Assembly (NCBI RefSeq): GCF_900095025.1
Contig: NZ_FMBK01000014.1
Location: forward strand, 1 to 64,000
Length of the DNA: 64,000 nucleotides
DNA from: Acinetobacter albensis
GTDB taxonomy: Bacteria; Pseudomonadota; Gammaproteobacteria; Pseudomonadales; Moraxellaceae
Direction of reading: 5' to 3'
A model generated the notes under the pieces. The model searched no databases. It had not been told where the DNA came from and saw nothing but the letters and a program-made list of their open reading frames with translations. Positions within the stretch are counted from its first letter, which is position 1, and each line of letters opens with the position of its first letter. A program made the position numbers and the translations under genes. Of the stretch, positions 16,015 to 25,588 are shown piece after piece.

Positions 16015-16178
16015 GAATAAACCTAAAAAATAAGGAAAAAACCAAAGCAGAGATTATACGTGCTTTCGGATGAAAGAAACACCGAAGGTGGCCGAACAAT
16101 ACAATCGACTGAGCTCAATAAAATTATTTTTACCCAAGAAATGATAAGCCACTTTGATAGAGTTGAACGCTACATAGA

Positions 16179-17369
16179 TTACGCTGCGAGGGATTTCGCA
16201 TGATAGCGCATATCGATAAATGCAAATAAGGCTGAGCAAATCACCAGACAAAGACCGGCAAGACAGGTCATCAACCAACCGCCGTGATGCCATGAATAAA
16301 CCCCAACAGCAGAACCACACGCCCCCCCAATAAAATAAGTGGTCATATAGATGGAGTTGATGCGTGATTTAGCATCGGGATGTAAACGGAAAATAATACT
16401 TTGATTGCTGGTATGTACAATGGTTAAGCCCAAGCTAATTAATCCATAGCCGAAGATGTAACTGATTAAATGCTGTCCACCAAAATAAAGAAAAATCCAA
16501 CTGAGGGCTAAAATAAATAATCCAATCCAAGTTAACACCAAGGTATGACCTTGATCTGCAATTTTACCAATTTTAGCAGTAGAGAGTGCGCCAAAGACTG
16601 CGACTAAGGTGACCACACCGACCAATACATCAGAAAAGTTATACTGGGGCGACGTTAATAAAATGGCAATCGTAGAGAATAAAATACTCATTGCAGCAAA
16701 AGCGAAACCGCCAATGATTGCACGAAAACCTAAGCGCGGTTGTTGCTTTAATAGCAGTGCCATCGATTTGAAAATATGAATATATTTTATTTTTGAAATA
16801 GGGATATTGGGCAATTTAGCTTTAAGTAAAACGGCTAAAACAATCATCATCACTGCACTGATTGCATAGATAACTTTCCAGTGAAATAAATGAGACAAGA
16901 GTCCAGCAAGGCTTGTGGAAAGTAAAATGCCAACTAATAAACCACTCATCAGAAAGCCCACCACTTCACCCGTTTTTTCAGGTTTGACCAGAATGGTTGC
17001 AAGCGGAATTAGTATTTGAGCAGCGACTGAAAATAGACCCGCTATAATCGTTCCGATCCAAAGCATGGGTAAATTGACTGCAAAAGCACACAGTAATAAT
17101 CCAACAGCTGCTAAAAGCATCAATAAGGGAATAAATTTGGTTTTGTTAACAATATCGCCAATAGGCACGATAAAAAGTAAACCGAGTGCATAAGAGATTT
17201 GAGCAAAGGTGACCGTTAATGCCACTTGCGACTCAGGCACATCAAAATACTGTTGGATAGAGTGAACCAAAGGTTGGCTATAATAATTTGCTCCTGCACA
17301 AATACCGCAAGCAATAGTCATGAGCCACAATAATGATTTGTCTCGGCTAATATCGAGAGGAGCAGACAT
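16179..17369 (-). CDS. MFS transporter (sugar/drug efflux type)
   Basis: 396 residues and 12 predicted membrane helices in two halves. The start MSAPLDISRDKSLLWLMTI is chosen because AAGGGA precedes it; an in-frame codon 28 residues upstream has no such site. Loop 2-3 reads PIGDIVNKTKFIP, a variant of the MFS motif G-x-x-x-D-R-x-G-R-R. The N-terminal CGICAGANYYSQPLVHSI resembles YnfM/arabinose-efflux-type permeases. Substrate unknown. It lies downstream of the DMT gene on the same strand with about 180 bases between them. Confidence 0.85.
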   Translation of the reverse strand: MSAPLDISRDKSLLWLMTIACGICAGANYYSQPLVHSIQQYFDVPESQVALTVTFAQISYALGLLFIVPIGDIVNKTKFIPLLMLLAAVGLLLCAFAVNLPMLWIGTIIAGLFSVAAQILIPLATILVKPEKTGEVVGFLMSGLLVGILLSTSLAGLLSHLFHWKVIYAISAVMMIVLAVLLKAKLPNIPISKIKYIHIFKSMALLLKQQPRLGFRAIIGGFAFAAMSILFSTIAILLTSPQYNFSDVLVGVVTLVAVFGALSTAKIGKIADQGHTLVLTWIGLFILALSWIFLYFGGQHLISYIFGYGLISLGLTIVHTSNQSIIFRLHPDAKSRINSIYMTTYFIGGACGSAVGVYSWHHGGWLMTCLAGLCLVICSALFAFIDMRYHAKSLAA

Positions 17370-17549
17370 AAAATCCCTTGTTGGTTTGATGAAATGAGCA
17401 TATTTTAAAATAGGTTCAGTACTATAAAAGCTTTGGATATTTTTAACAAACATTCAAAAAGACTTTAATGACAGCATTATGTTTTAAGCTCATATGTAAG
17501 GTGATGGCATAATGAAAATGTGCTTAATACTTCGCTGACTCACTTGTTT

Positions 17550-18476
17550 TTAATGGGTAAGTTTCTTCTTGGAAAGCGTAATCATCATGACGCCAATAAT
17601 ATTCAAAGCACAGCCGAGCCATTGAATATAATTCATTTTTTCACCTAAAAAAAATGTGGCTAAAATAAGCGTGAGAATAGGCCCAATCGATGCAATCATG
17701 GCAGACTGTGAAGCACCTAAGCGTTCTATACTTTGAATTAGCAATACGGTTGGCAATACGGTAACTAAAAAACCCAACGCAACACCGTACCAAATAACAG
17801 TACTTGGAAGTTGAGTTAGAAGCAGAAAGGGCTGTGGAATTGCAATAAAATAATGCACCAGTGTTCCCATGCAGGCGATCATAAGCGCCAAACCCGTAAA
17901 GTTCCAAGAGCCAAATTTTTGAATCAATTTTGGGGTTAACAGTAAATAACCAGCAAAAGCCACGGCACTCGCAAAAACTAAACTCGCGCCCAACCAGAAA
18001 TTGCCTTGATGCGGAACATTGCTTTGTTCTTGCAACATGACCAAAACAGTGCCGCCATAACTCAGGCCAATAGCTAAAAAACTTTTCCAATTTAAGCGTT
18101 GTTTATAAATGATGCTCGAAGCCAACACCGTTAAAGTGGGATATAAAAATAAAATAATGCGTTCTAAGGAAGCGCTGATATACATTAACCCAGCAAAGTC
18201 GAGCCAACTGGCAAAGTAATATCCGAGTAATCCTGCAATAATCAGTAATATCCAATCTTTTTTCTCAATCTCGCGGGCTTGACGGCGTGAAAATAAATAA
18301 ATTAAGAAAAAGAAAGGCAGTGCACTGGCCATTCTTAAGGCCATTAATACTGTACCGTCGACCAAGGGAGAAAGTGCGTAGGTCTGCTTAATAAAAATAG
18401 CTTTGGTACTAAACAAAAAAGCGGCACAAACAGCAAACAATGAACCCAATTGTGTTCTTGTGAGATGAAGTTTCAT
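17550..18476 (-). CDS. DMT-superfamily EamA transporter
   Basis: 308 residues with two EamA repeats, about ten membrane helices, and the second repeat's PILTLILATFFLGEKMNYIQWLGCALNIIGV, a standard EamA ending. The N-terminus LGSLFAVCAAFLFSTKAIFIK starts the first repeat. Family members export amino acids or metabolites across the inner membrane. Substrate not predictable. First in a possible two-gene minus-strand pair with the MFS gene. Confidence 0.87.
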   Translation of the reverse strand: MKLHLTRTQLGSLFAVCAAFLFSTKAIFIKQTYALSPLVDGTVLMALRMASALPFFFLIYLFSRRQAREIEKKDWILLIIAGLLGYYFASWLDFAGLMYISASLERIILFLYPTLTVLASSIIYKQRLNWKSFLAIGLSYGGTVLVMLQEQSNVPHQGNFWLGASLVFASAVAFAGYLLLTPKLIQKFGSWNFTGLALMIACMGTLVHYFIAIPQPFLLLTQLPSTVIWYGVALGFLVTVLPTVLLIQSIERLGASQSAMIASIGPILTLILATFFLGEKMNYIQWLGCALNIIGVMMITLSKKKLTH

Positions 18477-19416
18477 TTTACCTACTTCATCAGAGTTTTT
18501 TACTCGAATGAATAAAGAGAAGAAGCGTGAATTATAAAGTTTTTAGTCGGGCAGGTGAAATGCAAAAATATGATGGTGGTAATTCCAGAATGGAATGAAT
18601 CAAATTTTATTTAATCCCATAGATTCTTGAGTCAGATTTCACTGGCGAGAAAAGGTCAAAATATGGATTTAAAATTTAGATTGAAGCAATCATCAATTCT
18701 TAAACAAGCTAAAACAGCTAAACTTCAGGGAAAAGAGTATGGATAGAGCGAAGCGCACCAAAAAAAGGCATTTTTTGTTTTTTTATGCTGTTTTGTCTAA
18801 ATCATCATCAACCGAAATGACCAATAAAAAAGATAATTTATTTTTTTCATAAAATAAAACATTTGGAGTTCCATTTTAGAAAATTTAAATAAAGAAGAAG
18901 ACTAAAGTCACAGTCATTAAAAAATAAACCATTTGTAGCTTTGTTAATGTGAAATACTGTCTTAAATTCAAAAAAAATTGTTCATATTGACAATGTTGAA
19001 ATTTGTCATTTCGGTCAATTGAGCAACAAATTATAGTAACTAACTACGAATATGCCAAGTTATCTATTTAAAAGTTAAATGCAGGTCTCCAGTGGCGGAT
19101 CGGCAGAATCATCAATTTGAAGATTTAAAGGTTTTTAAAATTGTGTTATCTGCATCTTAAAATTGATCACTTATGCAACTTCTAAGTACAAATATGAAGA
19201 TAATTTTTGACTTTCATTAAAGCAAAACGAATGAATGATATATCGAATGATCATATTTATGAATCATCAGTTCAAAATATAGGTATTTATTAAATAAATA
19301 TTGGGTGGTAATTTACAGAGGTTCAATTAGAATCCAAAAATTCAATAAGAATGTGTCCTGCGGGAATATCGCTCATCGCGATGTTTACTTAAGAAAAATT
19401 AGCTTGAGGAAGGCTC
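18477..19416. other. Long AT-rich intergenic stretch before pnt
   Basis: About 940 bases with no convincing open frame. It holds an 11-base inverted repeat, ACCGAAATGAC at 18811-18821 and its complement at 19005-19015, plus a short ATCGC/GCGAT repeat at 19368-19382 close to the pntAA start. The pntAA ribosome-binding site GAGGAAGG lies at about 19406-19413. No promoter could be picked with confidence. The length is unusual in this otherwise compact window; an undetected RNA, regulatory leader or decayed gene are possible explanations. Confidence 0.5.
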
Positions 19417-20544
19417 ATGCAAATCGGAATCCCAACCGAAACTGTGATCGGTGAAAGCCGTGTGGCAGTTACGCCAGAAACAGTAAAAAAGTTGATCAGT
19501 ACTGGTCATACCGTTGTCATTGAACGTAGAGCAGGTGTAAAAGCCGCTTATATTGACAGTGCCTATGAACAAGCTGGTGCCAAAATTACGGATGATGCCT
19601 ATACAGGCAGTCAAATTATTTTGAAAGTTCGTGCACCTCAAGGTGAGGAAATTAAAAAAATTGCAGCCAATACAGCCGTTATTGCAATGTTTGATCCTTA
19701 CCGAAACACTGAACTTGACCAATTTGCTTCGAGCCAAATCTCTGCATTTGCGTTAGAACTTTTACCGCGTACACTTTCTCGTGCGCAAAATATGGACGTG
19801 TTGTCTTCTCAGGCAAATTTAGCTGGTTATAAATCAGTGCTTTTGGCTGCAGCAGAATATCAACGTATGTTCCCTATGTTGATGACAGCAGCAGGTACAG
19901 TAAAGCCTGCGCGTGTCGTCATTATGGGTGTTGGTGTTGCAGGTTTACAAGCCATTGCCACTGCAAAACGTTTAGGTGCTATTGTTGAAGCAACCGATTT
20001 ACGTCCAACCGCTCGTGATCAAGTCGAGTCTTTAGGCGGTAAATGGCTTGATGTACCGATGTCGGATGAAGAAAAGCAAAAAGCTGCGGATGCCGCTAAA
20101 AACGGATATGGCTGGATGCCTGGTGAACAATACATCAAAGACCAAGCGACTATTGTAGATAAAGCGGTTTCTAATGCAGATATTGTGATTACCACTGCGC
20201 TATTACCAGGTCGTGATGCACCACGTTTAATCAAAGCTGAAACAGTCGCAAAAATGAAACCAGGCTCAATCATCCTTGATATGGCAGTTGAATCTGGTGG
20301 AAATGTCGAAGGCTCAAAATGTGGCGAAAATGTCTTTACCGATAATGGCGTGACTATTTTGGGTATTCCGAATATTCCAGCGACAGTTGCAACTGAAGCT
20401 TCGGCACTTTATGCACGTAATGTTTTTAATTTCTTAGAAACGCTTTTTGATCAAGATAAAAACTTTAGCATCAATCCTGAAGAAGAAATTCAAAAAGCAT
20501 TACTGGTCACTCATGGCGGCCAAGTGCTGTTAAAGCGTGGTTAA
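19417..20544 (+). CDS. pntAA: NAD(P) transhydrogenase subunit alpha 1 (NAD-binding domain I)
   Basis: 375 residues. Soluble domain I of proton-translocating transhydrogenase: [20 protein letters not shown], then the NAD-binding [31 protein letters not shown] at about 165-200, and [11 protein letters not shown]. The membrane part found in the E. coli single-chain PntA is a separate gene here, the three-subunit form known from Rhodospirillum. A strong GAGGAAGG site precedes the ATG. It makes NADPH from NADH using the proton gradient. First gene of pntAA-pntAB-pntB. Confidence 0.95.
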   Translation: MQIGIPTETVIGESRVAVTPETVKKLISTGHTVVIERRAGVKAAYIDSAYEQAGAKITDDAYTGSQIILKVRAPQGEEIKKIAANTAVIAMFDPYRNTELDQFASSQISAFALELLPRTLSRAQNMDVLSSQANLAGYKSVLLAAAEYQRMFPMLMTAAGTVKPARVVIMGVGVAGLQAIATAKRLGAIVEATDLRPTARDQVESLGGKWLDVPMSDEEKQKAADAAKNGYGWMPGEQYIKDQATIVDKAVSNADIVITTALLPGRDAPRLIKAETVAKMKPGSIILDMAVESGGNVEGSKCGENVFTDNGVTILGIPNIPATVATEASALYARNVFNFLETLFDQDKNFSINPEEEIQKALLVTHGGQVLLKRG

Positions 20545-20555
20545 GGAGAGAGATC

Positions 20556-20882
20556 ATGGTTGAAACAATTACAATTTTCGTCCTTGCCATCTTCGTAGGT
20601 TACTACGTCGTTTGGGGCGTAACACCTGCTTTACATACACCGCTGATGGCTGTGACCAATGCACTGTCTTCCATTATTGTGGTGGGTGCAATGATTCAAA
20701 CTGTAGGCCTGCCAGTCATTGGGATGGATGCAAACGTTGCTTTCCAAAGTGTAAATATCGTCAGTATTTTGGGTGCGATTGCTGTGTTCTTAGCCAGCAT
20801 CAATATTTTTGGTGGCTTTGCTGTGACTGCACGCATGCTTGAAATGTTTAAGCCGAAGCAAAAGAAAAAAGAGGGTTCATAA
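20556..20882 (+). CDS. pntAB: NAD(P) transhydrogenase subunit alpha 2 (membrane domain II part)
   Basis: 108 residues, three to four membrane helices: [35 protein letters not shown] marks the family, followed by VGAMIQT and [27 protein letters not shown], which ends in the conserved FKPK tail. It forms the proton channel together with the PntB membrane part. Spaced 11 bases from pntAA, with AAGGAGAG before the ATG, and abutting pntB. Confidence 0.95.
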   Translation: MVETITIFVLAIFVGYYVVWGVTPALHTPLMAVTNALSSIIVVGAMIQTVGLPVIGMDANVAFQSVNIVSILGAIAVFLASINIFGGFAVTARMLEMFKPKQKKKEGS

Positions 20883-22337
20883 ATGGAATTTATTCGAGAC
20901 TATGCGGATTGGTTCTACTTAGTAGGCGCCGTACTTTTTATTTTAACGCTTCGTGGTTTATCTGGTCCTAAAACAGCTATTCAAGGTAACCGTTACGGCA
21001 TGATCGCGATGGCGATTGCTGTACTGACGACCTTCTTTGTTGCTGATCATCCGGTTGTCTGGATGATTGTTGGTGCGATGGTATTGGGTGGGGTAGTGGG
21101 TATTGCACGTGCGCGTACAGTGCCAATGACACAAATGCCAGAAACCGTAGCACTCATGCATTCACTGGTGGGTTTGGCTGCTGTTTTGATTGCAATTGCT
21201 GCGATTTTGCATAACAACCAATTGACAGATTTGTTCACTCAAAATGAAGCAGCTTTAACTGCGGCAGGTGTTGAACATGCGCATATGAGCAAAGTTCATT
21301 TATTTGAATTGTTTGTGGGCTGTTTCGTCGGTGCGATTACCTTTACTGCTTCTGTATTTGCCTATGGTAAATTGGCTGCAAAAAAATGGGCAAAAACAAT
21401 TTCTGGTGCTTGGGTTAAACCAGTACAGGCCATTATTTTCCTTGCGATGTTAGCCACAGGGTTCATGTTCTTCTCAACAGGAAATATGCAAGCTTTCTGG
21501 GCAATGACTGCTTTGGCACTTGCATTTGGCTGGGTGTGGATTGCGCCTGTCGGTGGTGGTGATATGCCTGTTGTGGTTTCGTTGCTGAATTCATTTTCAG
21601 GTTGGGCAGCAGCAGGAATTGGTTTTACCCTTGAAAATAACATGCTGATTGTTGCAGGTTCACTGGTCGGTTCTTCTGGTGCTATTCTGTCTTACATTAT
21701 GTGTAAAGCGATGAACCGTTCAATCATTAACGTTTTGTTTGGTGGTGCAATGGGCGGTACAGCAGTTGCAGCAGTAGACAATGGCGAGAAGGTACAACGT
21801 AATCATCGTTCAGGTTCAGCGGATGACGCAGGCTTCCTGATGTCAAATGCCGACAGTGTTGTGATTGTACCGGGTTATGGTATGGCACAAGGTCGTGCAC
21901 AGAATGCAGTGAAAGAATTGTGTGAAATCTTGAAAGAACAAGGTGTGAAAGTTCGTTTTGCTATTCACCCAGTGGCAGGTCGTATGCCGGGTCATATGAA
22001 CGTTTTGCTGGCTGAAGCAGATGTAGCGTATGAAGATATTTTAGAAATGGATGAGATCAATTCAGACTTTCCAGCAACCGATGTAGTTTTGGTGATTGGT
22101 GCAAATGACGTGGTCAATCCTGCAGCAAAAGATGATCCAACTTCACCGATTTACGGTATGCCAATTTTGGAAGCACATAGAGCACGTACGATCATGGTGA
22201 TTAAGCGTTCTATGGCAACAGGTTATGCAGGTCTAGATAATGACTTGTTCTATAACGAAAAAACCATGATGGTGTTTGGTGATGCGAAGAAAGTCGTTGA
22301 AGATATGACCAAAGCCATTAATGGTTCAGGTCACTAA
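20883..22337 (+). CDS. pntB: NAD(P) transhydrogenase subunit beta
   Basis: 484 residues. The N-terminal two thirds are membrane helices; the C-terminal domain III binds NADP(H): VVIVPGYGMAQGRAQNAVKEL, VRFAIHPVAGRMPGHMNVLLAEADV and VLVIGANDVVNPAAKDDPTSPIYGMPILE are near-invariant family motifs. Start directly after the pntAB stop, with GAGGG as ribosome-binding site. It completes the energy-linked transhydrogenase. Confidence 0.96.
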   Translation: MEFIRDYADWFYLVGAVLFILTLRGLSGPKTAIQGNRYGMIAMAIAVLTTFFVADHPVVWMIVGAMVLGGVVGIARARTVPMTQMPETVALMHSLVGLAAVLIAIAAILHNNQLTDLFTQNEAALTAAGVEHAHMSKVHLFELFVGCFVGAITFTASVFAYGKLAAKKWAKTISGAWVKPVQAIIFLAMLATGFMFFSTGNMQAFWAMTALALAFGWVWIAPVGGGDMPVVVSLLNSFSGWAAAGIGFTLENNMLIVAGSLVGSSGAILSYIMCKAMNRSIINVLFGGAMGGTAVAAVDNGEKVQRNHRSGSADDAGFLMSNADSVVIVPGYGMAQGRAQNAVKELCEILKEQGVKVRFAIHPVAGRMPGHMNVLLAEADVAYEDILEMDEINSDFPATDVVLVIGANDVVNPAAKDDPTSPIYGMPILEAHRARTIMVIKRSMATGYAGLDNDLFYNEKTMMVFGDAKKVVEDMTKAINGSGH

Positions 22338-22356
22338 TTTAACAGTCAATCAGAAT

Positions 22357-22386
22357 TAAAAAAGCCACCTTTGGGTGGCTTTTTTA
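22357..22386. terminator. Bidirectional terminator
   Basis: AAAAAAGCCACC-TTTG-GGTGGCTTTTTT after pntB; on the minus strand it can end the SDR gene. Confidence 0.9.
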
Positions 22387-22399
22387 TTTGATGGCTTTT

Positions 22400-23221
22400 T
22401 TAAAGAAATTTTTCAACCAGCGTCATAGATTGAGCATATAATTCACGTGCAAGTTGCTGGTTTTTGGCATGAGGCGATTTCCAGTTTGGCATATGCGCAC
22501 TGACATATTCAGCATTACGATTGGCCCATTCATCTCCAATCGCCATTTGGCAAATCAGCTTTGCCGGTACAGAGGTGGGTACTAATCCGAGTTTCATCAC
22601 TCCATATACAGCTTTAGGTAGGTCGCGATAAATATCAGAAGCGACACCACCAGGGTGGAGGGCATTATTGGTAATCGAACTAGCTGCCATTTGCTCTGCC
22701 AGTGCGTTACTGAACAGTAAGTTTGCCAATTTAGATTGACCATAATAGAACACAGGATTGTAAAACCCTTTAGCATGAAAAGTATGAGGTTTAATTGAAC
22801 CTGCCCAATGCGCAATCGAAGCAAGATGAATAATACGAGCTTGTGGTGCTTGTCGTAAAACAGGAAGTAATTTTTGGGTCAGTAAAAAATGACCAAGATA
22901 ATTCACTCCGAACTGTTGTTCAAAACCATCTTTAGTTCGTTGTTTAGTTTTGGAAAATACCCCCGCATTATTGATCAAAACATCGAGTACACCATAACGA
23001 TCAGCAATTTCATCTGCCGCTTTCTGAGTCGATACAAGGCTATTTAAATCAAGTGAAACGATATCGACTTGTCCCTGATTGAGTGAGCGTAATTTTTTCT
23101 GTGCATCTTGCGCTTTTTGTAGGTTTCGACAGGCTAAAATGACATGTTGCCCTTGTTTAACCAGTTGCTCTGCGCTAGCAAAGCCGATACCTGTATTGGC
23201 ACCCGTAATGAGTATTTTCAT
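22400..23221 (-). CDS. Short-chain dehydrogenase/reductase (retinol dehydrogenase-like)
   Basis: 273 residues of the classical SDR fold. The cofactor loop ITGANTGIGFASAEQL is at the N-terminus, NNAG is at about 88-91, and the catalytic YxxxK reads YYGQSKLAN, with a Ser in HLASIAHW. The N-loop Arg in LACRNLQKA favours NADPH. The overall shape is closest to the retinol-dehydrogenase-like / WW-domain oxidoreductase-like bacterial SDRs. Substrate unknown. Monocistronic. Confidence 0.87.
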   Translation of the reverse strand: MKILITGANTGIGFASAEQLVKQGQHVILACRNLQKAQDAQKKLRSLNQGQVDIVSLDLNSLVSTQKAADEIADRYGVLDVLINNAGVFSKTKQRTKDGFEQQFGVNYLGHFLLTQKLLPVLRQAPQARIIHLASIAHWAGSIKPHTFHAKGFYNPVFYYGQSKLANLLFSNALAEQMAASSITNNALHPGGVASDIYRDLPKAVYGVMKLGLVPTSVPAKLICQMAIGDEWANRNAEYVSAHMPNWKSPHAKNQQLARELYAQSMTLVEKFL

Positions 23222-23337
23222 GCACGATTTCCCGTTATTTTATTTTTAAGGTGTATTGTTTTAATCGAAAATATAATGCTTGAGTTTTAATTATTTGTCA
23301 TTGCAATTCATTGAATATTTGTAGGTTTATAACACAT

Positions 23338-23367
23338 AAAAAAGCGACCTGATTCGGTCGCTTTTTT
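23338..23367 (-). terminator. Terminator after rsfS
   Basis: AAAAAAGCGACC-TGATTC-GGTCGCTTTTTT, 12 bases beyond the rsfS stop. T runs on both strands make it usable in either direction. Confidence 0.88.
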
Positions 23368-23378
23368 ATTGGATCATT

Positions 23379-23810
23379 TTAAGCTGTCGCTTCTGGCGTT
23401 GTACGCCATAAGCTTTCAAGGTCGTAAAATTTACGTGCAGCTGGCAGCATAACGTGAACGACCACAAAACCGAGATCAATTAAGATCCATTCTGCATCAC
23501 TTTCACCTTCAACACCGATAGGGCGAAAACCTGCTTTACGTGCTTCTTCAGCAACATTATTCGCAAGGGCTTTAAGATGACGGGTCGATGTACCGCTAGC
23601 AATAACCATGACATCTGCCACGTTGCTAATTGCGCTAACATCTAATTCAAGGATATCTTTTGCTTTTACATCTAATAAGGCTTCATGTACAACTTTTAAG
23701 CAAGCTTGTACATCTTGAGCTTGAGAATTCATTGTGAGATCGAGAGAATTAGAAGCGCTGGGCGATGGTTCTAAATTCATAAAGGGTTTTATTTCCGGAC
23801 TATTACTCAT
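23379..23810 (-). CDS. rsfS: Ribosomal silencing factor RsfS
   Basis: 143 residues as drawn. The RsfS domain (about residues 33-138) has the hallmark DILELDVSAISNVADVMVIASGTSTRHLKALA and GVEGESDAEWILIDLGFVVVHVM. It binds uL14 on the 50S subunit and blocks subunit joining in starvation. The N-terminal 26 residues are outside the family; in-frame ATGs at 23780 and 23732 are alternatives, and none has a clear ribosome-binding site. A start at 23732 (MNSQAQDVQACL) would give a family-length protein of 117 residues. Confidence 0.93.
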   Translation of the reverse strand: MSNSPEIKPFMNLEPSPSASNSLDLTMNSQAQDVQACLKVVHEALLDVKAKDILELDVSAISNVADVMVIASGTSTRHLKALANNVAEEARKAGFRPIGVEGESDAEWILIDLGFVVVHVMLPAARKFYDLESLWRTTPEATA

Positions 23811-23863
23811 CGTGTAATATAGCGGTTTTGGAGCAGAATTTCAATTCTGTACACAATTTAACT

Positions 23864-24655
23864 TTACGGATGTTTTGCAAAATATTTATCTTTCCAAGCA
23901 AAAGAATCTTGGGAAGTGACCTGCGGTCGATACTCCGCAGCGACATAACCTGTGTACGCACTTTGATCAAGCCATTGAAAAATTTCAGTATAAGCAATTT
24001 TTGCTGTATCAGGCTCATGTCGTCCTGGACAGTCTGCAAATTGAATATGTCCAATATTCTGAATATTTTCTTTTAATGTTTCTAAAATATTTTCATCCAT
24101 CATCGCCATGTGATAGCAATCATATTGCATCTTTAGGGCGGGATGTTGAACAGCTTCAAGCATTTCTTGTGCCTGAGCAATATTCTGGACTAAAAAACGT
24201 GGCATATCTGTGCCATTAATCATTTCAAAAACGGGTTGAATTTGATGGTCAGACAACATAGAACAAGCCAGTTTTAAATTTGTAGCCAAGGTCTTTAAAC
24301 AAGGTAGAAGGTCGCAGTCAAGTGGTTGCTTCCCTGCGAGGATGTTAACACTGGGCACATTTAAAGCTTTAGCATATAAAATGGCTTTTTCTACCCCACG
24401 ATGAAACTCAAGTTCCATTCCCGGTATACCTGCAAGTCCATTTCCACCTTGCATTAAATCGCCAGCAGGAACATTGATCAGGCAAAGCTCAAGATTATGT
24501 AAGCTCAGTTGGGTTTGAATTTGTTCGATACTCAGTTCATAAGGAAATTGAATTTCAACAGATTGAAAACCGTGTGCCCGTGCCTGTGCAAAACGTTCAA
24601 TCAGCGGCATTTCAGTAAAAATCATCGATAAATTAACCGCTAATTTCATCATCAT
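23864..24655 (-). CDS. hyi: Hydroxypyruvate isomerase / 2-oxo-tetronate isomerase family
   Basis: 263 residues, a xylose-isomerase-like TIM barrel. MKLAVNLSMIFTEMPLIERF is the usual Hyi/OtnI start, with VEIQFPYE, the metal-site segments PVFEMINGTDMP and MQYDCYHM, HIQFADCPGRHEPD and the C-terminal YVAAEYRPQ. The enzyme interconverts hydroxypyruvate with tartronate semialdehyde, or 2-oxo-tetronate forms in the OtnI branch; sequence alone does not decide. It follows a dehydrogenase gene (28-base gap) that would reduce the product. Confidence 0.88.
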   Translation of the reverse strand: MMMKLAVNLSMIFTEMPLIERFAQARAHGFQSVEIQFPYELSIEQIQTQLSLHNLELCLINVPAGDLMQGGNGLAGIPGMELEFHRGVEKAILYAKALNVPSVNILAGKQPLDCDLLPCLKTLATNLKLACSMLSDHQIQPVFEMINGTDMPRFLVQNIAQAQEMLEAVQHPALKMQYDCYHMAMMDENILETLKENIQNIGHIQFADCPGRHEPDTAKIAYTEIFQWLDQSAYTGYVAAEYRPQVTSQDSFAWKDKYFAKHP

Positions 24656-24683
24656 TTATTCCTTTGCTTCAAATTGATGTGAA

Positions 24684-25550
24684 TTAAGATTCAACCATCT
24701 GAATCACTGTGGCAAGATCCGCTTCAGCATAGCCTTTATTTTGGTGGGCTTTCAATTGTAAAAGTGCTTGTTTTGCGACAGGAATATTTAACTTAAAGTG
24801 CTCAGCCAGTTGTACCGCATTATTTAAGTCTTTAGATAAGGTTTGTACCTTCCACTGTACAGGTTCAAAAGTGTGGCTTGCCATGCGTGGGGCTAAAATT
24901 TGAAAAGGTTTAGAGTCAGCAAAACCTCCAGCAAGTGCAGGCGCGAGAAGCTTGGTATCAACACCTGCTTGTGCAGCAAGTGCAACAGCCTCAGCAATTA
25001 AAGTGCTATTTGCGGCAACAATCAATTGATTACAAATTTTGGTGGCTTGGCCCGTGCCTGTTTCACCCATTCGGGTGACACGTTGTGAAAGTACATTATA
25101 AATCAGCGATAAATTTTGGATGGTTTGCAGATCACCGCCTGCAAATATCACCAAAGTGCCTTGTTCAGCCCCCACTATTCCACCTGAAACGGGGGAGTCA
25201 ATCCATTTGACCTGACGAACTTGTGCTTGAGAGGCTAATTTTTGGGTTTGTGACACAGAGAGACTCGAAAAATCTACAAGCACTTGATCAGGTTGGAGTT
25301 GATCTTGAATATGTTCATAAACGGTTTGTACCGCACTATCATCCGCAAGACAAGTCAAAATAACAGGGTAGGCTGCAATCTCTTGCAAGTTTAGAAGTGT
25401 AGCCCCTATATCCACCAGTATGTCGCAGCTTGACAGGGTTCGGTTCCAGACAGCGACTTCAAAACCTGCCTGAATCAAACGGGCAGCCATGCGGCTTCCC
25501 ATGAGGCCCATACCTAAAAATGCAATTTTTGTATTACGGTCAAAAGTCAT
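24684..25550 (-). CDS. Beta-hydroxyacid dehydrogenase (tartronate semialdehyde reductase / HIBADH family)
   Basis: 288 residues. The N-terminal Rossmann fold reads IAFLGMGLMGSRMAARLIQAGFEVAVWNRT, followed by the substrate-binding DSPVSGGIVGAEQGTLVIFAGG at about 118-139 and the catalytic lysine in GTGQATKICNQL. Members reduce tartronate semialdehyde (GlxR) or oxidise 3-hydroxyisobutyrate (MmsB). The adjacent hydroxypyruvate-isomerase-type gene favours the first or the related LtnD activity, as inference. Located between the isomerase and crotonase genes, all on the minus strand. Confidence 0.87.
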   Translation of the reverse strand: MTFDRNTKIAFLGMGLMGSRMAARLIQAGFEVAVWNRTLSSCDILVDIGATLLNLQEIAAYPVILTCLADDSAVQTVYEHIQDQLQPDQVLVDFSSLSVSQTQKLASQAQVRQVKWIDSPVSGGIVGAEQGTLVIFAGGDLQTIQNLSLIYNVLSQRVTRMGETGTGQATKICNQLIVAANSTLIAEAVALAAQAGVDTKLLAPALAGGFADSKPFQILAPRMASHTFEPVQWKVQTLSKDLNNAVQLAEHFKLNIPVAKQALLQLKAHQNKGYAEADLATVIQMVES

Positions 25551-25588
25551 GTATTTTTTCTCTGGATGAATCCAATTCTCTGGTTATT

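Noticed and set aside
16054..16320. Minus-strand 88-codon frame over the end of the MFS gene
   Set aside because: It overlaps the last helices of the transporter in another frame and reads as a shadow; the sequence between dusA and the transporter shows no separate gene.
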